Source: Jiangella asiatica
Lineage (GTDB): Bacteria > Actinomycetota > Actinomycetes > Jiangellales > Jiangellaceae
Assembly (NCBI RefSeq): GCF_004349065.1
Contig: NZ_SMKZ01000045.1
Location: 1 to 57,242, forward strand
Direction of reading: 5' to 3'
DNA length: 57,242 nt
This document shows positions 35,601 to 43,831 of the stretch, piece by piece. A program made the translations under genes and the position numbers. Each line of letters opens with the position of its first letter. Positions within the stretch are counted from its first letter, which is position 1. The notes below the pieces were generated by a model. It worked only from the letters and a program-made list of their open reading frames with translations, did no database searches and had not been told where the DNA came from.

Positions 35601-36821
35601 ATGATCTCGCCCGCGCCCGCCGGCGCCACCAGCCGTCGTGTCTCCGCCCGCATCGGCTCGATCACCGAGTCCGCGACGCTCGCGGTCGACGCGAAGGCCA
35701 AGGCGCTGAAGGCGGCGGGCCGCCCGGTCATCGGCTTCGGCGCCGGTGAGCCGGACTTCCCGACGCCTGACTACATCGTCGAGGCGGCGGTCGCGGCCTG
35801 CCGCGACCCGAGGAACCACCGCTACACGCCGGCCGGCGGCCTGCCAGAGCTGCGGGAGGCCATCGCCGCGAAGACCGCGCGCGACTCCGGCTACCAGGTC
35901 CAGCCCGCGCAGGTCCTCGTCACCAATGGCGGCAAGCAGGCTGTCTACCAGGCGTTCGCCACCATCCTCGACCCCGGCGACGAGGTTTTGCTGCCCACGC
36001 CGTACTGGACCACCTACCCGGAGTCCATCGGCCTGGCCGGCGGCGTCCCGGTCGAGGTCCTTGCCGACGAGACCAGCGGCTACCGCGTCACCGTCGAGCA
36101 GCTCGAGGCCGCACGTACCGAGCGCACCAAAGTGCTGCTGTTCGTGTCGCCGTCCAACCCGACTGGCGCGGTGTACTCGCCCGAGGCGGTCCGCGATGTC
36201 GGCCGGTGGGCGTACGAGAACGGCATCTGGGTGCTCACCGACGAGATCTACGAGCACCTCGTCTACGGCGGCGCGACGTTCTCGTCCATCGTCACCGCCG
36301 TGCCCGAGCTCGCCGACACCTGTGTCGTCGTCAACGGGGTGGCCAAGACGTACGCCATGACCGGTTGGCGGGTCGGCTGGATGGTCGGCCCGAAGGATGT
36401 CGTCAAAGCCGCGGCCAACCTGCAGTCGCACGCCACGTCCAACGTCGCCAACGTCTCGCAGCGGGCCGCCCTGGCCGCCGTCTCCGGCGACCTCTCCGCC
36501 GTCGCGACGATGCGCGCGGCCTTCGACCGGCGGCGGCAGACCATCGTCTCGATGCTCAACGAGATCGACGGCGTCTACTGCCCGGAACCGGAGGGCGCGT
36601 TCTACGCCTACCCGTCGGTGAAGGGCGTGCTGGGCCGTACCATCGCCGGCCGCACCCCGTCCACCAGCGCCGAGCTCGCCGAGATCATCCTCGACGAAGC
36701 CGAGGTCGCGGTGGTGCCGGGCGAGGCGTTCGGACCCAGCGGGTACCTGCGGCTGTCGTACGCGCTAGGGGACGACGACCTCGCCGAGGGCGTCGGGCGC
36801 ATCCAGCGGCTGCTCGGCTGA
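35601..36821 (+). CDS. Pyridoxal-phosphate aspartate/aromatic aminotransferase family protein
   Basis: Class I aminotransferase, 406 aa from ATG 35601 (ATG 35592 would add three residues). The actinobacterial aspartate-aminotransferase N-terminus '[27 protein letters not shown]' and 'GEPDFPTP' are present. The PLP lysine is in '[16 protein letters not shown]', with 'SPSNPTGAV' and a C-terminal Arg in 'GYLRLSYA'. In actinobacteria this orthologue often lies near secE/tRNA-Trp and is annotated as aspartate aminotransferase; prephenate specificity cannot be excluded. Confidence 0.93.
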   Translation: MISPAPAGATSRRVSARIGSITESATLAVDAKAKALKAAGRPVIGFGAGEPDFPTPDYIVEAAVAACRDPRNHRYTPAGGLPELREAIAAKTARDSGYQVQPAQVLVTNGGKQAVYQAFATILDPGDEVLLPTPYWTTYPESIGLAGGVPVEVLADETSGYRVTVEQLEAARTERTKVLLFVSPSNPTGAVYSPEAVRDVGRWAYENGIWVLTDEIYEHLVYGGATFSSIVTAVPELADTCVVVNGVAKTYAMTGWRVGWMVGPKDVVKAAANLQSHATSNVANVSQRAALAAVSGDLSAVATMRAAFDRRRQTIVSMLNEIDGVYCPEPEGAFYAYPSVKGVLGRTIAGRTPSTSAELAEIILDEAEVAVVPGEAFGPSGYLRLSYALGDDDLAEGVGRIQRLLG

Positions 36822-36830
36822 GCTCACCGC

Positions 36831-37898
36831 GTGACGCTGTCCGAGACCACGAGCACGGCCCGCCACGGGGCCCGTGACCTGCGCGCGTTGCCCAAGGCGC
36901 ACCTGCACCTGCACTTCACCGGGTCGATGCGCCACTCGACCCTGCTCGACCTCGCCGACGAGCACGACGTGCGGCTGCCGGAGGCGTTGCGCGAGGACTG
37001 GCCGCCGGTCCTGTCCGCGGCGGACGAGAAGGGCTGGTTCCGGTTCCAGCGGCTCTACGACCTCGCCCGCTCGGTGCTGCGGACCGAGGCCGACGTGCGC
37101 CGGCTGCTGCTCGAGGCGGCGCAGGACGAGGCGGCGGAGGGTTCGGGTTGGCTGGAGATCCAGGTCGACCCGTCCGGCTACGGCAATCGGTTGGGCGGCA
37201 TCACCGCGTTCACCGACCTCGTGCTCGACGCGGCCGGCCAGGCGTCGACGTCGACCGGGGTCGGTGTCGCCATCGTCATCGCGGCCAACCGCACCCGCCA
37301 CCCGCTCGACGCCCGGACGCTGGCCCGGCTGGCCGTCCAGTACGCCGGCCGGGGCGTCGTCGGGTTCGGGCTGTCCAACGACGAGCGCCGGGGCGTGATC
37401 TCCGAGTTCGCGCCGGCGTTCACCATCGCGAACCGGGCCGACCTGCTGTCGGTGCCGCACGGCGGCGAGCTGCGCGGCCCCGACAGCGCCCAGGCCTGCC
37501 TCGACGACCTCGGCGCCCACCGGCTCGGGCACGGAATCCGATCCGCCGAGGACCCGGCGCTGCTGGACCGGATCGCCGCCGCGGGCGTCACGCTGGAGGT
37601 CTGCCCGGCGTCCAACGTCAGCCTCGGCGTGTACGCCACGGCCGCCGACGTCCCGCTGCGGGCGGTCTGGTCGGCGGGTGCGCGGGTGGCGCTGGGCGCC
37701 GACGATCCTTTGCTGTTCGGTTCGCGTCTGCTCGACCAGTACGAGACCGCCCGGCTGGTCCACGGCTTCGAAGACGCCGAGCTCGCCGGCCTCGCCCGCG
37801 GCTCCATCGAGGGCTCCGCCGCGCCCACCGACGTCCGCAAGCGCCTCCTCGACGGCGTCGACGCCTGGCTCGCCTCGCCTCCCCCGCCCTCTGAATGA
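36831..37898 (+). CDS. Adenosine deaminase family protein
   Basis: Purine-salvage type amidohydrolase, 355 aa from GTG 36831, 9 bp after the aminotransferase. The zinc site H-x-H is in 'PKAHLHLHFTGS' (H26, H28), with 'VPHGGEL', 'HRLGHGI', 'CPASNVSLG' and the metal-binding Asp in 'LGADDPLLFG'. The catalytic Glu is probably in 'GLSNDERRG'. Substrate could be adenosine or a related aminopurine. The stop codon lies inside a dispersed repeat (37893-37943), so the last residue comes from repeat sequence. Confidence 0.9.
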   Translation: MTLSETTSTARHGARDLRALPKAHLHLHFTGSMRHSTLLDLADEHDVRLPEALREDWPPVLSAADEKGWFRFQRLYDLARSVLRTEADVRRLLLEAAQDEAAEGSGWLEIQVDPSGYGNRLGGITAFTDLVLDAAGQASTSTGVGVAIVIAANRTRHPLDARTLARLAVQYAGRGVVGFGLSNDERRGVISEFAPAFTIANRADLLSVPHGGELRGPDSAQACLDDLGAHRLGHGIRSAEDPALLDRIAAAGVTLEVCPASNVSLGVYATAADVPLRAVWSAGARVALGADDPLLFGSRLLDQYETARLVHGFEDAELAGLARGSIEGSAAPTDVRKRLLDGVDAWLASPPPPSE

Positions 37899-37943
37899 TC
37901 ACGTTCAGCACGAGATCTCGTGTCGCGCCATGCTCACAAGCCT
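37893..37943. repeat. Dispersed repeat, single arm (family member 3)
   Basis: 51 bases nearly identical (two mismatches) to the reverse complement of 38989-39039. Weaker similarity continues about 25 bases further (to about 37970). It contains the perfect palindrome CACGAGATCTCGTG and supplies the stop codon of the adenosine-deaminase gene. Together with 38989-39039 it flanks the PIG-L gene and its leader as a 1.1-kb inverted pair. Confidence 0.85.
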
Positions 37944-37977
37944 TGTGAAGCGCGCAAAGTCCTGGTGATGGGCCCTG

Positions 37978-38769
37978 TCAGACCGCCGCTGCCACCGCGC
38001 TGACGTCGTCGAGCTCGTCGAGGATGCCGGGGACTCCGTCGCGGACGAACCACTCGTGGCCGTAGGCCAGGTCGAAGCCGGCCGACGGGATCGCCGCGGG
38101 CGTCACCTGGCTGGCGTGGGCCGCGATGGCGGCGCGCTTGAGCTCCAGCTCGGCCGCGCTGGCGACCAGCCGCAGCGTGACGTCGTCGCCGGCGACTCCG
38201 TAGTCCTGTCTCGTCGCCCGCGCCGCCGCCTGCACGAGGTGGGTCCCGGCGCGCAGGTGGTCGCGGTCGACGGTGGACTGGTAGCTGGCGATGCCGGTGA
38301 GCCGTGCCGCGGCGGCGCCGATCCGGTGCGCCGCCAGGTGGTCCGGATGCCCATAGATGCCGCGGTCGTCGTCGTGGACGATCGCCTCTGCGCCCTCCTC
38401 CCCGATGAGCGCGGCCACCCAGCGAGCGACGATGTCCACATCGGCCACGGCGAGCGCGTCGGGATGGACGTTGTCGGCGGCGCCGGGCAGGCCGGAGTCG
38501 CGCCGCCCCAGGAGCACCAGCCGCTGCACGCCGAGCAGTTCGGCGGCGCGCTCCAGCTCGGCCACGCGGCGCTGCGCCGTCGTCTCGCCGGGCGCGAGCG
38601 GCACGTGTGTCTCGCCGAGGTCGCCCAGGGTTGCGGTGACGAGCACGACGCGCGCACCGGCGTCGGCCAGGCGGCGCATCGTCACGCCGGTGAAGATCGC
38701 CTCGTCGTCGGGGTGGGCGTGGAGGACGAGGACGGTGCGCCCGCTCAGGGGCGTGGAACTCGAGAACAT
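37978..38769 (-). CDS. PIG-L / LmbE family N-acetyl-sugar deacetylase
   Basis: 263 aa. The zinc-binding signature AHPDDE is at residues 18-23 and the second motif HPDH at 141-144, as in the family that includes MshB and Mca of mycothiol metabolism. These enzymes remove acetyl groups from GlcNAc-linked substrates or hydrolyse mycothiol conjugates. Substrate here is not determined by sequence. The upstream poly-cysteine leader (38837-38908) suggests control by cysteine supply, which would fit a thiol-related role. The gene is monocistronic and flanked by inverted repeat copies. Confidence 0.88.
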   Translation of the reverse strand: MFSSSTPLSGRTVLVLHAHPDDEAIFTGVTMRRLADAGARVVLVTATLGDLGETHVPLAPGETTAQRRVAELERAAELLGVQRLVLLGRRDSGLPGAADNVHPDALAVADVDIVARWVAALIGEEGAEAIVHDDDRGIYGHPDHLAAHRIGAAAARLTGIASYQSTVDRDHLRAGTHLVQAAARATRQDYGVAGDDVTLRLVASAAELELKRAAIAAHASQVTPAAIPSAGFDLAYGHEWFVRDGVPGILDELDDVSAVAAAV

Positions 38770-38783
38770 CGCTGCCTGCTGTC

Positions 38784-38816
38784 AGGAAAGGGCCACGACC
38801 GGCCCGGGATGGTCGT
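38784..38816 (-). terminator. Attenuator-like hairpins before the PIG-L gene
   Basis: On the minus strand GGGCC-(GGTCGT)-GGCCC (38790-38794 with 38801-38805) is followed by TTTCCT, like a small intrinsic terminator. Its loop, GGTCGT (38795-38800), is also perfectly complementary to ACGACC at 38811-38816, forming a competing upstream hairpin. The two cannot form together. They lie between a poly-Cys frame and the gene. Confidence 0.55.
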
Positions 38817-38836
38817 CGGAAGCGTCGAGGGACGGG

Positions 38837-38908
38837 TCAGCGACGACAACAACAGCAGTGCATGCCGACGGCGGCCGGGGCGGCCACGCGGTTCGGCATC
38901 TCGATCAC
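38837..38908 (-). CDS. Poly-cysteine leader peptide
   Basis: A short frame ending HCCCCRR then TGA. From GTG 38908 it is 23 codons, and from ATG 38899 it is 20. A -10-like CAGACT (38917-38922) sits about eight bases before the GTG, which would make the transcript leaderless, as known for poly-Cys frames in mycobacteria. The stop is 67 nt before the PIG-L start, and mutually exclusive hairpins lie between. Slow reading of the four Cys codons when Cys-tRNA is scarce could shift folding of the downstream hairpins. No protein function is expected. Confidence 0.65.
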   Translation of the reverse strand: MIEMPNRVAAPAAVGMHCCCCRR

Positions 38909-38988
38909 GAGCGGACAGTCTGCCATATCCGCGCAGCGTTGTGCACCCGTTTCCGGGCGTGCATCACGAGGAGTTCTCGCGCTTCAGC

Positions 38989-39039
38989 AGGCTTGTGAGC
39001 ATGGTGCGACACGAGATTTCGTGCTGAACGTGATCATTC
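38989..39039. repeat. Dispersed repeat, single arm, inverted (family member 4)
   Basis: 51 bases that are the reverse complement of 37893-37943 with two mismatches. The right arm of 29571-29608 also aligns. It lies 37 bp after the hxlR-type gene and upstream of the poly-Cys leader; similarity extends leftward to about 38965. Confidence 0.85.
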
Positions 39040-39076
39040 GGAGCCGGGAGGCGGGAGCCGCGGCGCGAGGCGGGGG

Positions 39077-39508
39077 TCACGCGTCGACGAGCTGCTTTTG
39101 GGCGGCGCGGCGGTCGTACTCGTCGCGGGCGGCGGCGATCTCGGCCTGGTGGCGTTCGGTCCAGGTGACCAGGGCCTCGATGGTGTCGTGGAGGGTGGCG
39201 CCCAGTGGCGTCAGTTCGTAGTCGACCCGCGGCGGTACGACGGGGTACACGGTGCGGCGCACCAGGCCGTCGCGCTCCAGCTGCCGCAGCGTGACGGTCA
39301 GCATCCGCTGGCTGATTCCGTCGATCTTGCGGCGCAGCTCGGTGAAGCGCAGGCTCTGGCCGTCGAGCAGCGCGATGACCAACAGCGACCACTTGTCCGC
39401 GATGCGGTCGAGGATCTGCCGAACGTCGCAGTCCTCGCGCGGGTCCCACTGCTGGCAGTCGTCGGTATGCGCGGAGTGACCGGGTGACTTCGAAGTGCCT
39501 TCTTCCAT
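39077..39508 (-). CDS. HxlR-family winged-helix transcriptional regulator
   Basis: 143 aa from ATG 39508. The HxlR core is complete: 'CDVRQILDRIADKWSLLVIALL' followed by 'RFTELRRKIDGISQRMLTVTLRQLERDGLVRRTVYPVVPPRVDYELTPLG'. Cys residues near the N-terminus ('DDCQQWDPREDCDV') could act as a redox switch, as in some relatives. It is divergent from the MFS exporter, which it probably controls, with a 10-bp inverted repeat shared between its 5' end and the exporter promoter. Confidence 0.92.
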   Translation of the reverse strand: MEEGTSKSPGHSAHTDDCQQWDPREDCDVRQILDRIADKWSLLVIALLDGQSLRFTELRRKIDGISQRMLTVTLRQLERDGLVRRTVYPVVPPRVDYELTPLGATLHDTIEALVTWTERHQAEIAAARDEYDRRAAQKQLVDA

Positions 39509-39567
39509 GCCTCCCAATAGTGACGGAAGATGCGTCTAGTTACAAGGAAGAACTGACAGGCACTTCG
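39491..39567. promoter_or_regulatory. Inverted 10-mers in the hxlR/MFS divergent region
   Basis: CGAAGTGCCT (39491-39500, inside the start of the regulator gene) and AGGCACTTCG (39558-39567) are exact reverse complements. Between them the spacer is comparatively A+T-rich ('tctagttacaaggaag'), as expected of a promoter. Operator function is inference. Confidence 0.4.
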
Positions 39568-39596
39568 ATAACACACGAACAAGGGAGAGCACTCTC

Positions 39597-41045
39597 GTGT
39601 CCACCACACCGTCGCCGCTGCCCGACAGCCGGACCGATCGGCTCGGGTCGCGCGGCTGGGCGTTGCTGCTCGTGTTGAGCGGCGCGATCTTCCTGGAGGG
39701 CATCGACGTCTCGATGATGGGCGTGGCGCTGCCGTCGATCCGCGCCGAGCTGGGCATGTCGACGTCGTCGCTGCAGTGGGTCGTCAGCGCCTACGTCCTG
39801 GCCTACGGCGGCTTCGTGCTGCTCGGCGGGCGGGCCGCGGACCTGCTCGGACGGCGCCGGATGTTCCTGCTCTGGCTGACCGTCTTCCTGCTCTTCTCCG
39901 GCCTCGGCGGGCTGGCGACGGAGGGCTGGGTGCTCATCGTCTCGCGGTTCGTCACCGGGATCGCGGCGGCGTTCATGACGCCGGCCGGGCTGTCGATCAT
40001 CACGACGACGTTCCCGGAGGGTCCGCGCCGCACGAAGGCCCTGCTGGTCTACGCGGGCATCGCCGCCGGCGGATTCTCGCTGGGCATGGTCACCGGCGGC
40101 CTGCTCACGTCGATCGACTGGCGCTGGGTGTTCTTCGCGCCGGTGATCATGGCGGCGGTGCTGCTGGCCGCGGCGGTCCGGACGGTACCGCGCGACGCGG
40201 CGCCGGAGCGGACGGCGGGCGGGTTCGACGTCGCCGGAGCGCTGAGCCTCACCGGCGGGATGCTGCTGCTGGTCTACACGGTCGTGATGGCACCGGAGGT
40301 GGCCGCGCCGTCCACCGCCCTCACACTCGTTGCCGGTCTCGCCCTACTGGCGGTCTTCGTCATGGTCGAACGGCGGACGGCGACGCCGCTGCTGCGGCTG
40401 GGACTGTTGCGCTCGCCGACGCTCGTCCGGGCGAACGTCGGCGCGATGATGCTGGTCGGCTCGTTCGTCGGGTTCCAGTTCGTCGCCGTGCTGTACCTGC
40501 AGGAGCTCCGCGGCTGGTCGGAGACGGAGACTGGTCTGGCGTTGATGGTCCTCGGCCTGGACGCGATCCTGGCCCCGACACTGACGCCGCGGCTGGTCGC
40601 CAGGTTCGGCAACGGCCGGGTGGTCGTCGTCGGCCTGGTGCTCGCGGCGGTGGCGTACACGCTGTTCCTGCGGCTCGGCGCGGACTGGAGCTACGCGGCG
40701 ATGCTGCCGACGTTCCTCACCCTCACCGTCGCGTTCGCGCTGGCTTACGGGCCGTTGACCATCGCCGCCACCGATGGTGTCGCCACTGAGGAGCAAGGGC
40801 TGGCCAGCGGGGTGCTCACCACGTCGTTCCAGTTCGGCTCCGCACTGGGGCTCGCGGTGGTGACGGCGGTGCTGGTCGGCAACTCCGACGGCACGGCCGG
40901 CCTGGACGACTTCCGGACCGCCCTGCTGGTGCCGCTGGCCGCGGCCGTCGTCGGCGCCGTCGTGACCGCGTCCGGACGCCGCCGCGCACCGTCACCCGAC
41001 GGACCCACCACGACCGAGCCGCACGCCGTCGTCGACGCCCTCTGA
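39597..41045 (+). CDS. MFS drug exporter, EmrB/QacA (DHA2) type
   Basis: 482 aa with about 14 membrane segments; GTG start after AAGGGAGAG. Motif 'FLEGIDVSMMGVALPSIRAELGMS' and 'ADLLGRRRMFL' are standard for the 14-segment antiporter family, which exports drugs or metabolites with proton influx. It is probably repressed by the divergent HxlR protein and transcribed with the SDR and nitroreductase-like genes downstream. Substrate unknown. Confidence 0.9.
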   Translation: MSTTPSPLPDSRTDRLGSRGWALLLVLSGAIFLEGIDVSMMGVALPSIRAELGMSTSSLQWVVSAYVLAYGGFVLLGGRAADLLGRRRMFLLWLTVFLLFSGLGGLATEGWVLIVSRFVTGIAAAFMTPAGLSIITTTFPEGPRRTKALLVYAGIAAGGFSLGMVTGGLLTSIDWRWVFFAPVIMAAVLLAAAVRTVPRDAAPERTAGGFDVAGALSLTGGMLLLVYTVVMAPEVAAPSTALTLVAGLALLAVFVMVERRTATPLLRLGLLRSPTLVRANVGAMMLVGSFVGFQFVAVLYLQELRGWSETETGLALMVLGLDAILAPTLTPRLVARFGNGRVVVVGLVLAAVAYTLFLRLGADWSYAAMLPTFLTLTVAFALAYGPLTIAATDGVATEEQGLASGVLTTSFQFGSALGLAVVTAVLVGNSDGTAGLDDFRTALLVPLAAAVVGAVVTASGRRRAPSPDGPTTTEPHAVVDAL

Positions 41046-41079
41046 CGCACACCGCATCCCACGAGAGAAGGAAACGATC

Positions 41080-41835
41080 ATGAACAGGTTCGCCGGCAAG
41101 AAGGCCGTCGTCACCGGGGGCACCCACGGCATGGGACTGGCCATCGCCCGGGCGCTGGTTGAGGACGGGGCTCAGGTGCTGGTCACCGGCCGCAACGAGG
41201 CGACCAACGAGCAGGCGCGCGCCACGCTGGGACCGGCGGCACAAGTGGTCCGCTCCGACGCGGCCAGCCTGCCCGACATCGACCGGCTCGGCGAGGCAGC
41301 CGGCGGGCACCTCGGCCGGTTGGACGCCGTCTTCGTCAACCACGGGATCGCCGAGCTGGAACCGCTCACGCAGGTGACCGAGGCCTCCTACGACCGGCAC
41401 TTCGACATCAACGCGAAGGGCTCGTTCTTCATCGTGCAGCGGCTCGCGCCGCTCGTCGTCGACGGCGGAGCCATCGTGTTCACGACGGTGGCCAACGACC
41501 GCGTGTTCCCCGGCATGAGCGCCTACTCCGGGTCGAAGGAGGCGGTGCGCGGCTTCGCCCAGGTGTTCGCCGCGGAATTCCTGGACCGGCGCATCCGGGT
41601 CAACTCGGTGGCGCCAGGTTTCATCCGGACGCCGACCATGGGCGTGGCCGGGATGTCCGCCGAGGAACGCGCGGAGTTCGAGAAGCAGGGCGACGAGCTC
41701 ACCCCGCTGCGCCGGAACGGCACCGTCGAGGAGATCGCGGCCGCCGCCCTGTTCCTCGCCTTCGACGCGACGTACACCACCGGCGTCGAGCTCGCCGTCG
41801 ACGGAGGATTCGCGCAAGGGATCTCGGCGGCATGA
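41080..41835 (+). CDS. Short-chain dehydrogenase/reductase
   Basis: 251 aa. Nucleotide motif TGGTHGMG (residues 12-19) and active-site Y149-x-x-x-K153 ('YSGSK') are intact; the catalytic Ser is replaced by Thr near 136. 'VNSVAPGFIRTP' is typical. It lies 34 bp after the exporter and overlaps the next gene (ATGA), so the three are probably one operon under HxlR control. Substrate unknown; the grouping suggests handling of a reactive or toxic small molecule. Confidence 0.92.
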   Translation: MNRFAGKKAVVTGGTHGMGLAIARALVEDGAQVLVTGRNEATNEQARATLGPAAQVVRSDAASLPDIDRLGEAAGGHLGRLDAVFVNHGIAELEPLTQVTEASYDRHFDINAKGSFFIVQRLAPLVVDGGAIVFTTVANDRVFPGMSAYSGSKEAVRGFAQVFAAEFLDRRIRVNSVAPGFIRTPTMGVAGMSAEERAEFEKQGDELTPLRRNGTVEEIAAAALFLAFDATYTTGVELAVDGGFAQGISAA

Positions 41836-42260
41836 GCGGGGACGTGATCGACAGTCCCGACCGGTCCGTAGCCGACCACGTGCGGCGCTACCTCGCCACC
41901 GACGGCCGCGACGGCTACCTGGAGGGCGGGGTGCCCAACCTGGTGCTCACCGTCACCGGCCGCCGCACCGGCCGGCGGCATCGCACTGGGCTGTTCTTCG
42001 GCACCGACGGCGACCGGTACGTCGTGGTCGCCTCCGGTTCGGCCATCACGCACACGCACCCGTCGTGGTACCTGAACCTGACGGCGAACCCGGCCGTGGA
42101 GGTGCAGATCAAGAGCGAGCGGTTCGCCGCGACGGCCCGCACCGCCGCCGGCGACGAGCGGGCCCGGCTGTGGCAGCTCATGACGACGCTGGCACCCGTG
42201 TACGACTCGTACGCGGCCGCCAGCCGGCGCGAGATCCCCGTCGTGGTCCTGGAACGGTGA
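41832..42260 (+). CDS. Deazaflavin (F420)-dependent nitroreductase family protein
   Basis: 142 aa, with the family pattern 'VLTVTGRRTGRRHRTGLFFGTDGDRYVVVAS' and 'HPSWYLNLTANPAVEVQI'. Relatives include the mycobacterial Ddn enzyme that reduces quinones and nitroimidazoles with F420H2. The F420-binding segment K/R-T-G is present. It is coupled to the SDR gene by a 4-bp overlap. Confidence 0.9.
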   Translation: MSGDVIDSPDRSVADHVRRYLATDGRDGYLEGGVPNLVLTVTGRRTGRRHRTGLFFGTDGDRYVVVASGSAITHTHPSWYLNLTANPAVEVQIKSERFAATARTAAGDERARLWQLMTTLAPVYDSYAAASRREIPVVVLER

Positions 42261-42300
42261 CGCCCGCCGCCTCCGCGTTTGATCAAGGCGGGAGGGCAGG

Positions 42301-43368
42301 CTAGAGCGAGCAGCCGACCAGCGTGGGCTCCGGCGCGAGCTCGACGCCGAAGGCCGCGCGGACGCCGTCGCGAACCTCGCGGGCCAGCGCGAGCAGCTCG
42401 GCGGTGCTCGCCTCGCCGCGGTTGGTCAGTGCCAAGGTGTGCTTGGTGGACAGTGAGACGTCGCGCCGCCCGCCGGCGTAGCCGCGGGTGAACCCGGCGT
42501 GCTCGATCAGCCAGGCGGCGCTGGTCTTGACCCGTCCGTCGCCTGCCGGCCAGCGGGGCGCTGCCTCGGGTAGGTCGGCGGCGCCGGCCTCGTCGAGGAT
42601 CGGGTTGGTGAAGAACGACCCGGCGCTCCAGGTGTCATGGTCGGCGGGGTCGAGCACCATGCCCTTGCCGGCGCGCAGAGCTAGGACGGCGGCGCGGACC
42701 TCGGTGAGCCTCGCGCGTTCGCCCACGGCCACGCCGAGCTCGCGGGCCAGCTCGGGGTAGGCGACCGGCGCGCCGAGGTCGCCCTCGCGCAGCTGGTAGC
42801 TGACGGTTAGGACGACGTAGCGGTCGGCGCCCTTGAAGCGGCTGTCGCGGTAGGCGAAGCGGCAGTCGGCGTTGGCGAAGGTGTGGATGCGGCGGTCCTG
42901 GCGGTCGTAGGTGCGTACCTGCCAGACCGTCTGGGCGACCTCCTGGCCGTAGGCGCCGACGTTCTGCATCGGGGTGGCGCCGACGAGGCCGGGGATGCCG
43001 GACAGCGCCTCGATGCCGGACCATTCGCGCTGGATGGCATACGCGACGAGGTCGTCCCACGGCTCGCCGGCCGCGGCGGACACCAGCACGCCACCACAGG
43101 CGGCCAGCGCTCCGGAGTCGCACGACGCGGACGTGTCGGCCTCGACGCCACGAGTGGCGACCTTGACCACCGTGCCGTCGAAGCCGGCGTCGTCGACGAC
43201 CAGGTTGGACCCGCCGCCGAGCAGGAGCACAGGCTCGCCGCGCTCGTCGCAGCCACGGACCGACGCGACGAGCTCGTCCTCGGTGGTGGCCTCGACGACG
43301 CGCTTGGCCGGCCCGCCGACGCGCAGCGTGGTCAGCCCGGCAAGGGGGACGTCCAAGGTCTCGCGCAT
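42301..43368 (-). CDS. murB: UDP-N-acetylenolpyruvoylglucosamine reductase
   Basis: FAD enzyme that forms UDP-MurNAc, an early peptidoglycan precursor. The 355-aa product has 'TTLRVGGPAKRVVEA', the FAD-binding 'LLLGGGSNLVVDDAGF', 'SGIPGLVGATPMQNVGAYGQEV' and C-terminal 'FFTNPILDE'. It lies 13 bp after the MaoC-type gene in the conserved actinobacterial order rpmG-hotdog-hotdog-murB. Confidence 0.97.
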   Translation of the reverse strand: MRETLDVPLAGLTTLRVGGPAKRVVEATTEDELVASVRGCDERGEPVLLLGGGSNLVVDDAGFDGTVVKVATRGVEADTSASCDSGALAACGGVLVSAAAGEPWDDLVAYAIQREWSGIEALSGIPGLVGATPMQNVGAYGQEVAQTVWQVRTYDRQDRRIHTFANADCRFAYRDSRFKGADRYVVLTVSYQLREGDLGAPVAYPELARELGVAVGERARLTEVRAAVLALRAGKGMVLDPADHDTWSAGSFFTNPILDEAGAADLPEAAPRWPAGDGRVKTSAAWLIEHAGFTRGYAGGRRDVSLSTKHTLALTNRGEASTAELLALAREVRDGVRAAFGVELAPEPTLVGCSL

Positions 43369-43381
43369 GAAGGGCTCCTGG

Positions 43382-43831
43382 TCAGGATGCCAGCCCGGGC
43401 CGCCCGCCCGGCATCCGGCACAGCGCGCGGGCCTGGGTCAGGACCTTCTGGTCGCCGACCCGCACGGTGATCTCGAGCGCGACGACGCCGTCGTCGCGCA
43501 CCTCGATGACCGCAGCCGCCACCCGGACGGCGACACCGGTGTCGTCGTCGGGAACCACCACCGGGCGCGCGAAGCGGACGCGGTACTCGATGACGGCCGC
43601 GGGGTCGCCCAACCAGTCGGTGAGCAGCCGGAGGGACAGCGCCATGGTGAGCATGCCGTGCGCCAGCACGCCGGGCAGCCCGACTGACTTGGCCACGCGC
43701 TCGTTCCAGTGGATGGGGTTGAAGTCACCCGAGGCGCCGGCGTAGCGGACCAGGTGCTCGCGGGTGACCCAGTACGTCTGGTCGGCGACCACCTCGCCGA
43801 CGGCGAGATGCTCGGACACCCGCTCAGTCAC
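43382..43831 (-). CDS. MaoC-like hotdog dehydratase (HadB type)
   Basis: 149 aa from GTG 43831, which overlaps the stop of the next upstream gene by 8 bp. The hydratase-2 motif is present: 'YAGASGDFNPIHWNERVAKSVGLPGVLAHGMLTM' with catalytic Asp and His. It is likely to form a heterodimer with the upstream protein, as HadB does with HadA/HadC in mycolate-making relatives. The substrate in this organism is unknown. Confidence 0.9.
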   Translation of the reverse strand: MTERVSEHLAVGEVVADQTYWVTREHLVRYAGASGDFNPIHWNERVAKSVGLPGVLAHGMLTMALSLRLLTDWLGDPAAVIEYRVRFARPVVVPDDDTGVAVRVAAAVIEVRDDGVVALEITVRVGDQKVLTQARALCRMPGGRPGLAS

